From an uncultured Pseudomonadales bacterium (GTDB lineage: Bacteria > Pseudomonadota > Gammaproteobacteria > Pseudomonadales > Azotimanducaceae), in contig OY282519.1 of NCBI GenBank assembly GCA_958296405.1, positions 3,394,132 to 3,458,131 of the forward strand: a DNA stretch of 64,000 bases. The letters run 5' to 3'. Within the stretch, counting starts at the first letter, position 1; each line of letters starts with the position of its first letter. Below the pieces are notes generated by a model that saw only the letters and a program-made list of their open reading frames with translations, searched no databases and had not been told where the DNA came from. Below are positions 1 to 7,826 of the stretch, one piece after another. The position numbers and the translations under genes are program-made.

Positions 1-713
1 TGCCAGCTCAGGACGATGCGCCAGTTGGCGCGGTCCACCGTCTGCCCGTGCTTGGCGGCCGATTCCTCGGCAAAGCTCCATTGCAGCGGCAGGGCTTGCA
101 GGCCGGCGGTGGTGGTGGAGCCGATGGACAGCACGCCGGTGCCGTGCTTGCCGGCCAGCGTCATGCCAGACGGGCTGACGAGGGAGGCCACGGCGAACTC
201 CATGTCGTCCTGCACGGGCAGGAGCTGCAGCTTCGCGTCGCGCAGCGTGAACCACTCGGATTCGTGGCTGAAGCGGTCGCCGCCCTCGAACAAGCGCCGA
301 ATCACCCCCATCGCCTCATCTTGACGGTCGCGCAGCACCATCGGGTCTACGCCGAGGGTGTGGGCATCCGACGGCAGCGCGCCCGGCCCGGAGCCGAAGA
401 TGACGCGGCCGCGGCTCTGATGGTCTAACTGCACCAGACGCTGCGCCACCATGAACGGATGGTGGTACGGCAACGAAACGACGCCGGTGCCGAGGCGAAT
501 GCGCTGCGTGCGCTCCGCGGCGGCAGCAAGGAACAGCTCCGGCGAGGCGATCACTTCCCAGCCGGTGGAATGGTGCTCGCCGCACCAGAACTCGTCGTAA
601 CCCAGCCGGTCTAAGTGCTGCACGACCTCCAAGTCGCTCTGCAGCTGCAGCGTGGGGTGTTCGCCAATGGGATGGTGGGGCGCGAGAAACGCGCCGAACT
701 TGAGCTGCGCCAT
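1..713 (-). CDS. LLM-class flavin-dependent oxidoreductase (3' end outside window)
   Basis: Bacterial luciferase-like monooxygenase using reduced FMN (or F420) to oxidise an unidentified substrate in the cytoplasm. The minus-strand reading starts at ATG 713 (MAQLKFGAFLAPHHPIGEHP) and stays open to the window edge, giving about 237 residues of a family usually 330-380 long. The family pattern is visible: an N-terminal beta strand, then YDEFWCGEHHS, then RIRLGTGVVSLPYHHPF, then GRVIFGSGPGALPSDAH, all typical of the TIM-barrel LLM fold. The C-terminal third is missing only because the window ends. It runs in the same direction as the dioxygenase at 872-1729, separated by about 160 bp, so cotranscription is possible but not shown. 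The fold assignment is confident; the substrate is unknown. Confidence 0.88.
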   Translation of the reverse strand, partial: MAQLKFGAFLAPHHPIGEHPTLQLQSDLEVVQHLDRLGYDEFWCGEHHSTGWEVIASPELFLAAAAERTQRIRLGTGVVSLPYHHPFMVAQRLVQLDHQSRGRVIFGSGPGALPSDAHTLGVDPMVLRDRQDEAMGVIRRLFEGGDRFSHESEWFTLRDAKLQLLPVQDDMEFAVASLVSPSGMTLAGKHGTGVLSIGSTTTAGLQALPLQWSFAEESAAKHGQTVDRANWRIVLSW

Positions 714-871
714 GCCGTTCTCTCGTGAGGATGACTTCGGGCGGCAGATTGCCACACTTTGGCCGACGCCGCCGCTCGGCGGTGGCCGGCGGCGGCTAGC
801 GCGGTGGGCGCGGGGTCGGCGTGGCGCGCGCCGCCGGCAGGATTAGACCGCGAACGGCCGCGCGGCGCGGA

Positions 872-1729
872 TCAAGCGGCTAGCGGCGCCGCAGGGCGGT
901 AAGCGCCCAAGGCTGGGCCATCCAACGTGACCCGATGCATCCGCCGCCGCTCGCCGGGGTAATCGTTCAGCGCGTAGTGCCAGGTGGCGCGGTTGTCCCA
1001 GAATGCGACGCTGCCGGGTTCCCAGCGGAAGCGGCAGGTGTGCTCCGGGCGCGCCGCGGCGCGATACAGCGCCTCCAGCAACGGGCGCGATTCCAGCTCC
1101 GTCCAGCCATCGAACCGCAGCGTGAAGCCGGGGTTCACATACAACGCTGCGCGGCCCGAACGCGGATGGCGGATGACCACCGGATGCACCGCGTCTTGCG
1201 TGGCCAGCGCCGGGTTGTGATAGCGGTCGTCCCGCCCTCGCTCGTGGTAGGCGCCCTGCGCGCCGAAGACATGCCGGCTCGAATGCACCGCTCGCAGCCC
1301 CAGCAGCGTCTCCTTAAGCCCATCGGAGAGCGATTCGTAGGCCGCGTACATATTGGCGAACAGGGTGTCGCCGCCACGCGACGGCACTTCCACAGCGTAG
1401 AGGATCGAACCCATCGCCGGCGCCTCATCGTACGAGTGGTCCGTGTGCCAGCCGCCGCCAATGTTTGTCTCGTGATGCGGCTCTTTCAGCACCAGCGCCA
1501 CCCGCGGTTCCTCTTCGATGGGCGTGAAGAAGCGGTTGACGTTGACGGCGCCGAACCGCTGCGCGGCGCGCAACTGCGCTGCCGGCGTCAGCCGCTGGTC
1601 GCGCAGGAACACCACGCCGTATTCGGCATGGGCGTCCGCAATGGCTTGCGCTGCGCTGTCTGAAAGGGCATTCAGGTCCACGCCATCGATCTCGGCGCCG
1701 CAACCGGCTTGCAAGGGGATGACTTCCAC
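872..1729 (-). CDS. TauD/TfdA-family Fe(II)/2-oxoglutarate dioxygenase
   Basis: Cytoplasmic alpha-ketoglutarate-dependent oxygenase of 285 aa, normal family length. The metal triad is readable: His-x-Asp in GGGWHTDHSYDE (about residues 93-104) and the distal His in FWDNRATWHYALNDY (about 246-260). It is followed by the 2-oxoglutarate-binding Arg in ERRRMHRVTLDG. N-terminal GCGAEIDGVDL and FLRDQRLTP match the TauD group. Members cleave taurine, alkylsulfates, 2,4-D or short amino-acid derivatives, and sequence alone does not choose between these. ATG 1729 is used because it gives the canonical start of the first beta strand; the opposite-strand gene begins about 80 bp away, so the two are divergent. 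Family is secure, substrate open. Confidence 0.9.
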   Translation of the reverse strand: MEVIPLQAGCGAEIDGVDLNALSDSAAQAIADAHAEYGVVFLRDQRLTPAAQLRAAQRFGAVNVNRFFTPIEEEPRVALVLKEPHHETNIGGGWHTDHSYDEAPAMGSILYAVEVPSRGGDTLFANMYAAYESLSDGLKETLLGLRAVHSSRHVFGAQGAYHERGRDDRYHNPALATQDAVHPVVIRHPRSGRAALYVNPGFTLRFDGWTELESRPLLEALYRAAARPEHTCRFRWEPGSVAFWDNRATWHYALNDYPGERRRMHRVTLDGPALGAYRPAAPLAA

Positions 1730-1810
1730 GCGCCTGCCTCCGCAGAGCTTGCCACAAGTTGCTCTATGATGGGGTGAAGGCTGGCGCGGCGCAACGGGCT
1801 TGGAGCGGTG

Positions 1811-2164
1811 ATGCGGGCAGCGTGGTTGAGCGTGGCGCGCAAGACGACGGGCTATGTCCTGTTCGTGCTCTCCTGCCTCGGCTGGGCGGTGTTGCCCTTC
1901 ATCCCGTTCTTCCCGATCAGCACCGCGGCGAAGGCGGCATGGGTGGCTGGGTCGCTCATCTTCGCCGAGGTGACATGGTGGCTCATGGTGCTGCTGTTGG
2001 GCAAGGAAGTGATCGACTACTGCCGCCGCGCCTGGCGACTCCTGCAGGCAGCGTGGGCGCGACGCCGCCGGCAGCCCTGTGCGGTGCCGGAGGCCGGAGA
2101 GGTGGCTTGGCCGGCGGCATCAGCGGGTGCTGCACACAGCGCCGATAGCCAGCCCCAAGCATGA
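1811..2164 (+). CDS. Small two-helix membrane protein (transporter-suffix-like)
   Basis: A 117-aa protein with two hydrophobic helices (about residues 12-34 and 40-62) separated by a short KAA turn, followed by a basic, Arg-rich tail. The layout resembles short 'transporter suffix domain' proteins, which are two-TM inner-membrane proteins of unknown function; this is a resemblance of arrangement, not a confirmed hit. ATG 1811 is preferred over the in-frame GTG at 1808. The stop codon overlaps the start of the next gene by 4 nt (ATGA at 2161), implying translational coupling to the TPR protein. No catalytic motif is visible. Confidence 0.6.
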   Translation: MRAAWLSVARKTTGYVLFVLSCLGWAVLPFIPFFPISTAAKAAWVAGSLIFAEVTWWLMVLLLGKEVIDYCRRAWRLLQAAWARRRRQPCAVPEAGEVAWPAASAGAAHSADSQPQA

Positions 2165-3477
2165 TCCGAGACCGCTTCGACCAACCCATCGCCACCGCGT
2201 CGCCGCAGGCAGCCGACGCCTATGTGGCTGCGGTGGATGCGCTGTTCGCGGCGGATGTGGATGTCCTCGAGCGCAGCGCGGCCGCGGTGGCGCTGGACCC
2301 GGGCTTCGGCCTCGCCCACTGCATTCACGCCCGCGCCCTCGCCCAAGATGGCCGCACCCGCGACAGCATCGCGGCAGCGCAACGCGCCCGGCACCTTACC
2401 GCCGACGCCTCGGCGCGAGAGCGCGCCCATGCCGAGATCGTGGCCCTCGCTGCCGAAGGCGCGAGCGTCGCCGCAATGGCGATGCTGCGCGAACACTTGC
2501 GGGAATACCCCCGCGACGCGCTGCCCCTCTCGCTCGCCGTCGGCGTTTACGGGCTGCTCGGCTTCAGCGGCGACGTCGATCATCACCAGCAACAACGAAA
2601 CCTGTTGGTGGGCTTGGCGCCCCACTTCAACGAGGATTGGTGGTTCGATGCCAGCCTCGGTTGGGCATTGGTGGAGGCCGGCCAAGCAGCGCAAGGCATC
2701 GACCTGTTGGAACGCTCTTTGTCCGTTCGGCCACGCAATGCCAACGCGGCGCATGGACGCGCCCACGGTTACTACGAACAAGGCGAGGCGGAAGCCGGCG
2801 ATGCGTTCCTAGCCCGTTGGCTGCCAGACTATGACCGTCGCGGCGTGCTGCACTGCCACCTTTGCTGGCACCGCGCCATCTTCGCCTTGCAACTCGGTGC
2901 GCCGGAGCGGGCGCTCGCGCTCTACCAAGACGGCATCCGCCCGGCGGTGTCCCTGACGTTGCCCATGTTCACAATGATTGATGGCGCATCGTTCGCATGG
3001 CGCACCGCGTTGCACCAGCATCCACTGCCGCGGAATGAAATCGATGCCTTGGAGGCGTTCTTGGGCGAACGCTGGCGCACCGCCGGCATCCCGTTCGCGA
3101 ACGTACATGCCGCGTTGATCTTGGCTACGTCCGGCGCAGCCGCAACCGACGCGCTCGCTGCGCTCATCGCCGAGTTGGAGGAAGCGGCCGCCAAAGACCA
3201 GCAGCAGGCTTTCGCCACCGCCGCGCAACTGTGTGCGGCCATTGCTGCATTCGCCGCTGGCGAACATCGCAGCGCCGCCGAGCGGCTCGCCGCCTCGCTG
3301 CCTCAATTGCCAAGGCTCGGTGGCAGCCACGCGCAGCGTGACGTGTTCATCGACACGCACATCGCCGCGCTCTTGAGCCAAGGGGGGCGTAGCGCGGCCC
3401 TTGATGCCATGCAGCGGCGCAGCGAACGCCGTGCTCAACACTTGGGCGAGGATTGGCTTAACCGGCTTGAACCTTGA
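2161..3477 (+). CDS. Tetratricopeptide-repeat protein, TTC38-like
   Basis: A 438-aa soluble protein made of alpha-helical repeats. Helix pairs of TPR type cover about residues 15-100, 150-215 and 230-400, with recognisable blocks AAVALDPGFGLAHCIHARAL and HGRAHGYYEQGEAEAG. The HHQQQRNLLVGLAPHF and HGRAHGYYE segments resemble the TTC38 family, which is found in many bacteria and animals without an established enzymatic role. It starts within the stop codon of the preceding membrane-protein gene. Its 3' end overlaps the tail of a truncated, convergent PIN-toxin remnant (3435-3683), so the TPR gene looks like the intruder or a deletion boundary. It most likely acts as a protein-protein interaction scaffold. 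Confidence 0.75.
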   Translation: MIRDRFDQPIATASPQAADAYVAAVDALFAADVDVLERSAAAVALDPGFGLAHCIHARALAQDGRTRDSIAAAQRARHLTADASARERAHAEIVALAAEGASVAAMAMLREHLREYPRDALPLSLAVGVYGLLGFSGDVDHHQQQRNLLVGLAPHFNEDWWFDASLGWALVEAGQAAQGIDLLERSLSVRPRNANAAHGRAHGYYEQGEAEAGDAFLARWLPDYDRRGVLHCHLCWHRAIFALQLGAPERALALYQDGIRPAVSLTLPMFTMIDGASFAWRTALHQHPLPRNEIDALEAFLGERWRTAGIPFANVHAALILATSGAAATDALAALIAELEEAAAKDQQQAFATAAQLCAAIAAFAAGEHRSAAERLAASLPQLPRLGGSHAQRDVFIDTHIAALLSQGGRSAALDAMQRRSERRAQHLGEDWLNRLEP

Positions 3478-3683
3478 GAAAGCAGGCTGGCACGCAACTT
3501 GGCCGGGTCGGCGCGGAAGTCCGCTCTGCCCAACATGTGCTTGACGACCACTTCCCAAATGCTCGCGACGCTGAAGATCAAGCTGTTGCCGTGGTCTGCG
3601 ATCAGGTTCTTGGCGGCGGCGGACAAGCGCTGCGAATCGCCTGCCGCCCATAGCAAGATGTGTGTATCGAGCAGCAGCTTCAC
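3435..3683 (-). pseudogene. Truncated VapC-like PIN-domain toxin
   Basis: The first about 64 residues are a clear PIN ribonuclease N-terminus: MKLLLDTHILLWAAGDSQRL with the first catalytic Asp, then IFSVASIWEVVVKHMLGR with the conserved Glu. After LRASLLSQG the frame runs into sequence antisense to the 3' end of the TPR gene and stops at 82 aa. VapC toxins are usually about 130 aa, so the two C-terminal catalytic Asp residues are missing and the nuclease should be dead. It overlaps the upstream antitoxin gene by 4 nt, the normal antitoxin-toxin arrangement. Confidence 0.75.
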
Positions 3684-3901
3684 GAACCACGCTCGAACAT
3701 CTCTCGGATGTCCTCTCCTCCCATCGTGTCGAAGTCCTCCGGCACTTCGATTTCGCCGACCATGAAGCCGATGCGCTGGCGTTTGCGCGGCTGCGATTTC
3801 GCCTTGAGGATGTCGTGAACGTCGCTCGGGTTGTCCGTGTGCGCGTAGTTCTCGATGTCCCGCTTGCGCGGCTCGCGCGGCTGCCCCGTCTTCGCCATCA
3901 A
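3680..3901 (-). CDS. Probable type II antitoxin of the truncated PIN toxin
   Basis: A 73-aa charged protein ending in VEVPEDFDT-like sequence (GEIEVPEDFDTMGGEDIREMF), the C-terminal pattern of Phd/VapB antitoxins that occupy the toxin active site. The N-terminal half is Lys/Arg-rich (QPREPRKRD and KAKSQPRKRQR) and does not show an obvious AbrB or ribbon-helix-helix DNA-binding fold. Its stop overlaps the toxin start by 4 nt, which supports the pairing. As the toxin is truncated, this is probably an orphaned half of a decaying module. Confidence 0.55.
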   Translation of the reverse strand: MMAKTGQPREPRKRDIENYAHTDNPSDVHDILKAKSQPRKRQRIGFMVGEIEVPEDFDTMGGEDIREMFERGS

Positions 3902-4055
3902 CGCCCCGTCAGAGTTGTCCGAGAGTGAACGCGCAAAGATTGTAATGGTTCGTAGCGTTCATCCTAACTCGGCAGCGCCCTCAGAGTCGCACCGCCGGCG
4001 CTTAACCCTGCCGGCTGGTTGGGGCGTCTGTCGGTTCAACGGTATATTGGCCGCC

Positions 4056-5225
4056 ATGGAGTGGCCCGAAATCGCGCACCGCATCGCGTCCGGCGAGGAC
4101 GAACGCACGGAGTTCAAGCGCGAGTTGGCGCTCGCGCAGTTGGGCAGGGCGATCTGCGGCTTTGCGAACATCGAGGGCGGCGTCGTGGTGTTGGGCGTTG
4201 ATGGAGCCGGCGCCATCGTTGGCGTCGCGGCAGACGCGGACGGCATCCAAGAGCGTTTGACCAACTTCCTGCAGAACGGCTGCAACGCCCCGGTGCGAGC
4301 AAACTGCGGCCGCCACCGGCACGATGCTGGCTGGGTGCATTGGGTGCGCGTGCCGCGGCAGCGGGGGTTCGAACCGCTACGCCATGGTGGGCGCGTCTGG
4401 GTTCGTCGTGGGCGCAGCACCGTCGAGCCTTCGCCAGTTGAACTGCAGGAGCTCTACAACGCCTTTGGCTACATCCTCACCGAGGAACAGACCATTCCGG
4501 CGGCCGACGTGACGCACCTTGACCTGCAGGCGTTCCGCGCCCATCTGGCGAGACAAGGCCTCGAGATCGTCGAAGAGCCACAGCCGGCGGTGGAGGACGA
4601 CCTTTGCAACCGCGGCCTGTTGGCGGAGTTCGACGGTGCCTTGCGGCCAACCTTGTTTGGGCTGTTGGCGTTCGGCAAGCATCCGCAGAGCCTGCCCCAA
4701 ACCGGCAACTTTTGGATTGACTGCGTGGCCTACGGCGGCAACGACCAAGCGGCCGACGTGATCTTGGTGGGCGAAGCCAAGGGCCGGTTGGACGAGCAGG
4801 TGCAGCGGGCGTTGGGCTGGGCGCAGGGGCTTGGCCGTTTCGAGCGCTATGAAGGTTTGCAGCGCCAAGACACGCCGTTGCTGCCGTTGGCCGCCATCCG
4901 CGAAGCCTTGGTGAACGCCGTGGTGCATCGAGACTACGCCATCACCGGCTCCAAGGTGTTGGTGGAGGTGTTTTACGATCGGGTTGTGGTGACCAGCCCC
5001 GGCAGCTTGGCGAACCACATGTCGGTAGATGCCGTTCGCGCAGGCGGTCGCACCCGGTCGCGCAACGAACTGATGGCAAACTACATGTTCGACCGGCAGT
5101 TCATGGAACGACGCGGGCGCGGCTGGATGGTGATGAAGAAGGCGATGGCCGCGTTCAACGGCACTGAGCCAGAGCTCAAGCACGACCAGCAAAGCCGCTT
5201 CGTCAGCGTCACCTTCCGCTTGTGA
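4056..5225 (+). CDS. AlbA_2/Schlafen-domain ATP-binding protein (RecG-like helicase-related)
   Basis: A 389-aa protein with an N-terminal AlbA_2 (Schlafen-like) domain at about residues 8-120: ERTEFKREL, then AICGFANIEGGVVVLGV. A GHKL-type HATPase_c_4 domain lies at about 265-360: AIREALVNAVVHRDYAITGS, then YDRVVVTSPGSL, then RNELMANYMF. Such proteins are commonly annotated as putative transcriptional regulators or RecG-related ATP-binding proteins and often sit in accessory regions; no helicase motor motifs are present. ATG 4056 is chosen because the AlbA_2 domain begins directly after it; upstream in-frame sequence is Arg-rich and unlike protein. A TATATT hexamer at 4042-4047 is too close to that start to be an ordinary leadered promoter, so the transcript may have a very short 5' end or initiate elsewhere. 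Confidence 0.8.
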   Translation: MEWPEIAHRIASGEDERTEFKRELALAQLGRAICGFANIEGGVVVLGVDGAGAIVGVAADADGIQERLTNFLQNGCNAPVRANCGRHRHDAGWVHWVRVPRQRGFEPLRHGGRVWVRRGRSTVEPSPVELQELYNAFGYILTEEQTIPAADVTHLDLQAFRAHLARQGLEIVEEPQPAVEDDLCNRGLLAEFDGALRPTLFGLLAFGKHPQSLPQTGNFWIDCVAYGGNDQAADVILVGEAKGRLDEQVQRALGWAQGLGRFERYEGLQRQDTPLLPLAAIREALVNAVVHRDYAITGSKVLVEVFYDRVVVTSPGSLANHMSVDAVRAGGRTRSRNELMANYMFDRQFMERRGRGWMVMKKAMAAFNGTEPELKHDQQSRFVSVTFRL

Positions 5226-5314
5226 CCAGGATGCGGTCAAAGCCGCACCGCATTTTGACAAGCCCAACCCACCGGCTTTACGCTGCTTGAAGGAGCCCAC
5301 GGCACGGAGGAGCA

Positions 5315-6418
5315 GTGGCCAAGGCGCGACCGATCACCACCCTCGACGAGTTCGAGGAGGAATATCGCAAAGGCATCGGCGTCACCTTGCCGGCGCGAGG
5401 GCGCCCGTGCGAGGCGAGCGTGGACAACATCCAGCGGTTCGGCGACGGCATCGGGGACTAAAACCCGCTCTACCGGAGCGAATCCTACGCGGCGCAGAGC
5501 CGTTTCGGGATGCTCACGGCGCCGCCCACGTTCGTGTACGGAGCAAGCCTAGGCATCATGGCCGCCATCAATGGCACCATCGACTCGGCGCGGCTCTCGT
5601 CCGCCAATTTCCCCATGAACTATGCCGGCGGGGAGCTCACCATGCACCGCACGATCTGGCTTGGGGACAAGATTTCCGCGCAAGAAGAAGTGCTCGACGT
5701 CGAGCGCAAGCACAGCGACCGCATCGGCCCCTTCTGCATCTGCACGGCCGGCGTCTCGTATTACAACCAGCGCAAAGAGCTAGTCGCCACCAAACGCACG
5801 CTGATGGCGCGCTTCGCCAATCTGCGCGAGCGGGGCACGATCCCATACGACCGCGAGAAGAAGACCCAAGCGGTGGAGCAGGCGCCGGATGCCTTGGTGT
5901 TCGAGCGCACGCGCCGCGGCGCGGACACGCGGTATTGGGAGGACGTGGCCGAGGGCGAAGAACTGCCGGTGCTGGACAAGGGCACTTATACGGTGACCGA
6001 GTTGTTCTTGTTCACGCACGGCGTGGTTGGCACTGGCCGCGTGCCGCGCGCCGCCCTAGAAGCGGAAGACTCGAAGGATCTCGGTGGCGGTGGCCGCTAC
6101 GACAAGGAACACGCAGCGAAACGCCGCAACATGCCCGGTCAGTTCGACTGGGGGCCGCAGCGGGTGTGTTGGCTCGGCCAAATGGCGACGGATTGGATGG
6201 GCGATGCCGGCACTCTGCGGAAGATGAGCACCAAGGTGCGGCATCCAAACGTCGTCGGCGACACCAACACCATCTTCGGCAAGGTGGCGAAGAAGCACGT
6301 CGAGAACGGCGAGCGGCTAGTGGAGCTGGACGTGCGGAACGAGAATCAAGCCGGGCTTGTCACCGCATTGAGCCGCATCACGGTGGCGTTGCCGAGCCGG
6401 GCAGACGCCGCGGGCTGA
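5315..6418 (+). pseudogene. MaoC-like acyl dehydratase, interrupted by an in-frame ochre codon
   Basis: Reading from GTG 5315 (behind a GGAGG at about 5307) gives 48 sensible residues, then TAA at 5459-5461, then continues in the same frame without interruption for 319 codons to 6418. The downstream part (from NPLYRSESYAAQSRFGMLT) is a hotdog-fold MaoC/FAS1-type dehydratase with two halves, expected to hydrate enoyl-CoA or a similar thioester. The context GAC-TAA-AAC suggests a former GAC-TAC-AAC (Asp-Tyr-Asn), a single-base change. Translation could restart at ATG 5510 (302 aa), but this would remove the N-terminal half of the first hotdog domain. It is either a recent nonsense mutation, a sequencing error, or a read-through product. 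Confidence 0.7.
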
Positions 6419-6522
6419 CTCGGCGGCTGGCATCTGCCGGGCCGGCGCCGCGTCGCGCCCCTCAGCACTCGTCGGCGCTACCTCGAACCGCCACCCAACC
6501 CGGCCTTGGCGCCACCGCGGCC

Positions 6523-7317
6523 CTAGCTGTCGTCCCAATCCAAATCCGCATACACGGGGGCATGGTCTGAGGCGGTCAGCCCGTTGCGCTTCTTGCGGAA
6601 GTCTCGGTCAATCCGCACATCGGTCACCCGCTCGGCGACACGCGGCGTGCCAAGCAGCATGTCGATGCGCAAGCCTTGGCCACGATGAAAGGCACCGCCC
6701 CGGTAATCCCACCAACTGAACGCTTGCTCGTCGCCGCGGCGATCGCGATACAAGTCCACAAGGCCGAGCTCGAGCAGCGCCTGAAAACGCCGGCGCTCGT
6801 CCGGCGTGTGGAAGAGGCGGCCATCGGCAGCGGCGCCGCGCCAGCTATCGATGGACGCCGGCACCACGTTGAAGTCTCCACACAGCACCGCGGCTTCGCC
6901 GGCATTGGCGTCGCTGCGGCCATCGCGCCAGAACGCAGCCAAATCGTCGAACCAACCGAGCTTGCGTTCGAAGTCTGGGTGGGTGAGTTCCTTCCCGTTC
7001 GGGCAATAGGCGGTGAAGAAGGCGAGGCCGGCGATGCGGGCGCCAATCAGCCGGGCACCGAATGATTCCTGCCCCGGCAGCCCCCGCCGCACCTGTTCCA
7101 CCGGCAGCCGGCTCAGGATGGCAACGCCATTCCAGCCCTTTTGGCCATGCAAGGCCGCCTCATAGCCCAGTTCTTGGAACGCCGTGCGCGGAAACTCCTC
7201 GTCGGTGGCCTTCAGCTCCTGCAAACCCACCACATCCGGCTGACGGGCTTGCAGCCACATCAGCACGAAGTCCAGCCGGGCGCGCAAGCTGTTGACGTTC
7301 CATGTGGCAATGCGCAT
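6523..7317 (-). CDS. xthA: Exodeoxyribonuclease III (AP endonuclease)
   Basis: A 264-aa member of the endonuclease/exonuclease/phosphatase family that nicks DNA 5' to abasic sites and degrades 3' ends in base-excision repair. Motifs in order: MRIATWNVNSLRAR (catalytic Asn), VVGLQELKATDEEFP (metal-binding Glu), GWNGVAILSR, FTAYCPNG, VLCGDFNVVPASID (Asp/Asn), FSWWDYRGGAFHRGQGLRID, and the terminal NGLTASDHAPVYADL with the catalytic Asp-His. Length matches the E. coli enzyme. It stands alone, convergent with the preceding MaoC-like gene. Confidence 0.95.
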   Translation of the reverse strand: MRIATWNVNSLRARLDFVLMWLQARQPDVVGLQELKATDEEFPRTAFQELGYEAALHGQKGWNGVAILSRLPVEQVRRGLPGQESFGARLIGARIAGLAFFTAYCPNGKELTHPDFERKLGWFDDLAAFWRDGRSDANAGEAAVLCGDFNVVPASIDSWRGAAADGRLFHTPDERRRFQALLELGLVDLYRDRRGDEQAFSWWDYRGGAFHRGQGLRIDMLLGTPRVAERVTDVRIDRDFRKKRNGLTASDHAPVYADLDWDDS

Positions 7318-7345
7318 GGTGTGCGGCGGACTCGCGCCGGCGCCG

Positions 7346-7708
7346 TCAGCGCAGCCGGTTTTGCGCCATGAAGCGCTCGTTCAACAACTCCAAGTAGCGC
7401 TCCACATGGGGCAGTTGTTCCGCCATCAGCACCGCAGACAAGGATTCAGAGGTGCGGGACGCGATGCGACGCAGCTCGCGCGCCGCGCGCACTTCCGTGT
7501 CGCCCCCGCGGCGCTCGAGGCGGCGGAACATGCCGCGGCGATCGTCGTAGTAGCCTTGCAGCGCTTCACGGAATGGCTCCGTCTGCGCCGGCGTCAAGGC
7601 GATGCGGCTGAACTGCAGGGCCAAGGCGTTGTCGAAGTCCTCCGCGCCCCATGCCAATTGGCAGCACGCCAGCAAGGCGCCGAGCGCCCACGCCACAACT
7701 CCTCTCAT
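7346..7708 (-). CDS. Small exported protein of unknown function
   Basis: A 120-aa product from ATG 7708, preceded by GAGGAAGCGTTG. Residues 1-21 are a plausible Sec signal peptide (MRGVVAWALGALLACCQLAWG, cleavage after WGA). The mature part is helical and charged (GYYDDRRGMFRRLERR, then ELRRIASRTSESLSAVL), with no catalytic motif or further membrane segment. It is probably periplasmic. It lies just downstream of the biotin-dependent carboxylase on the same strand, with no clear functional link. Family not recognised. Confidence 0.6.
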   Translation of the reverse strand: MRGVVAWALGALLACCQLAWGAEDFDNALALQFSRIALTPAQTEPFREALQGYYDDRRGMFRRLERRGGDTEVRAARELRRIASRTSESLSAVLMAEQLPHVERYLELLNERFMAQNRLR

Positions 7709-7826
7709 CAACGCTTCCTCTCCACTTGCGAAGAGGGATGATACGCGCTGCGTGGCGCAACCCCAACCAAGCGGACCATCCCCCGCCGATGCCAAGACGT
7801 GCGGACGACCGGCATGGCGGGCGCTC

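Noticed and set aside
935..1663. Long opposite-strand frames over the TauD gene and similar shadows over most GC-rich genes
   Set aside because: They are by-products of high third-position GC; their translations are Arg/His-rich and match no family, while the other strand encodes clear enzymes.
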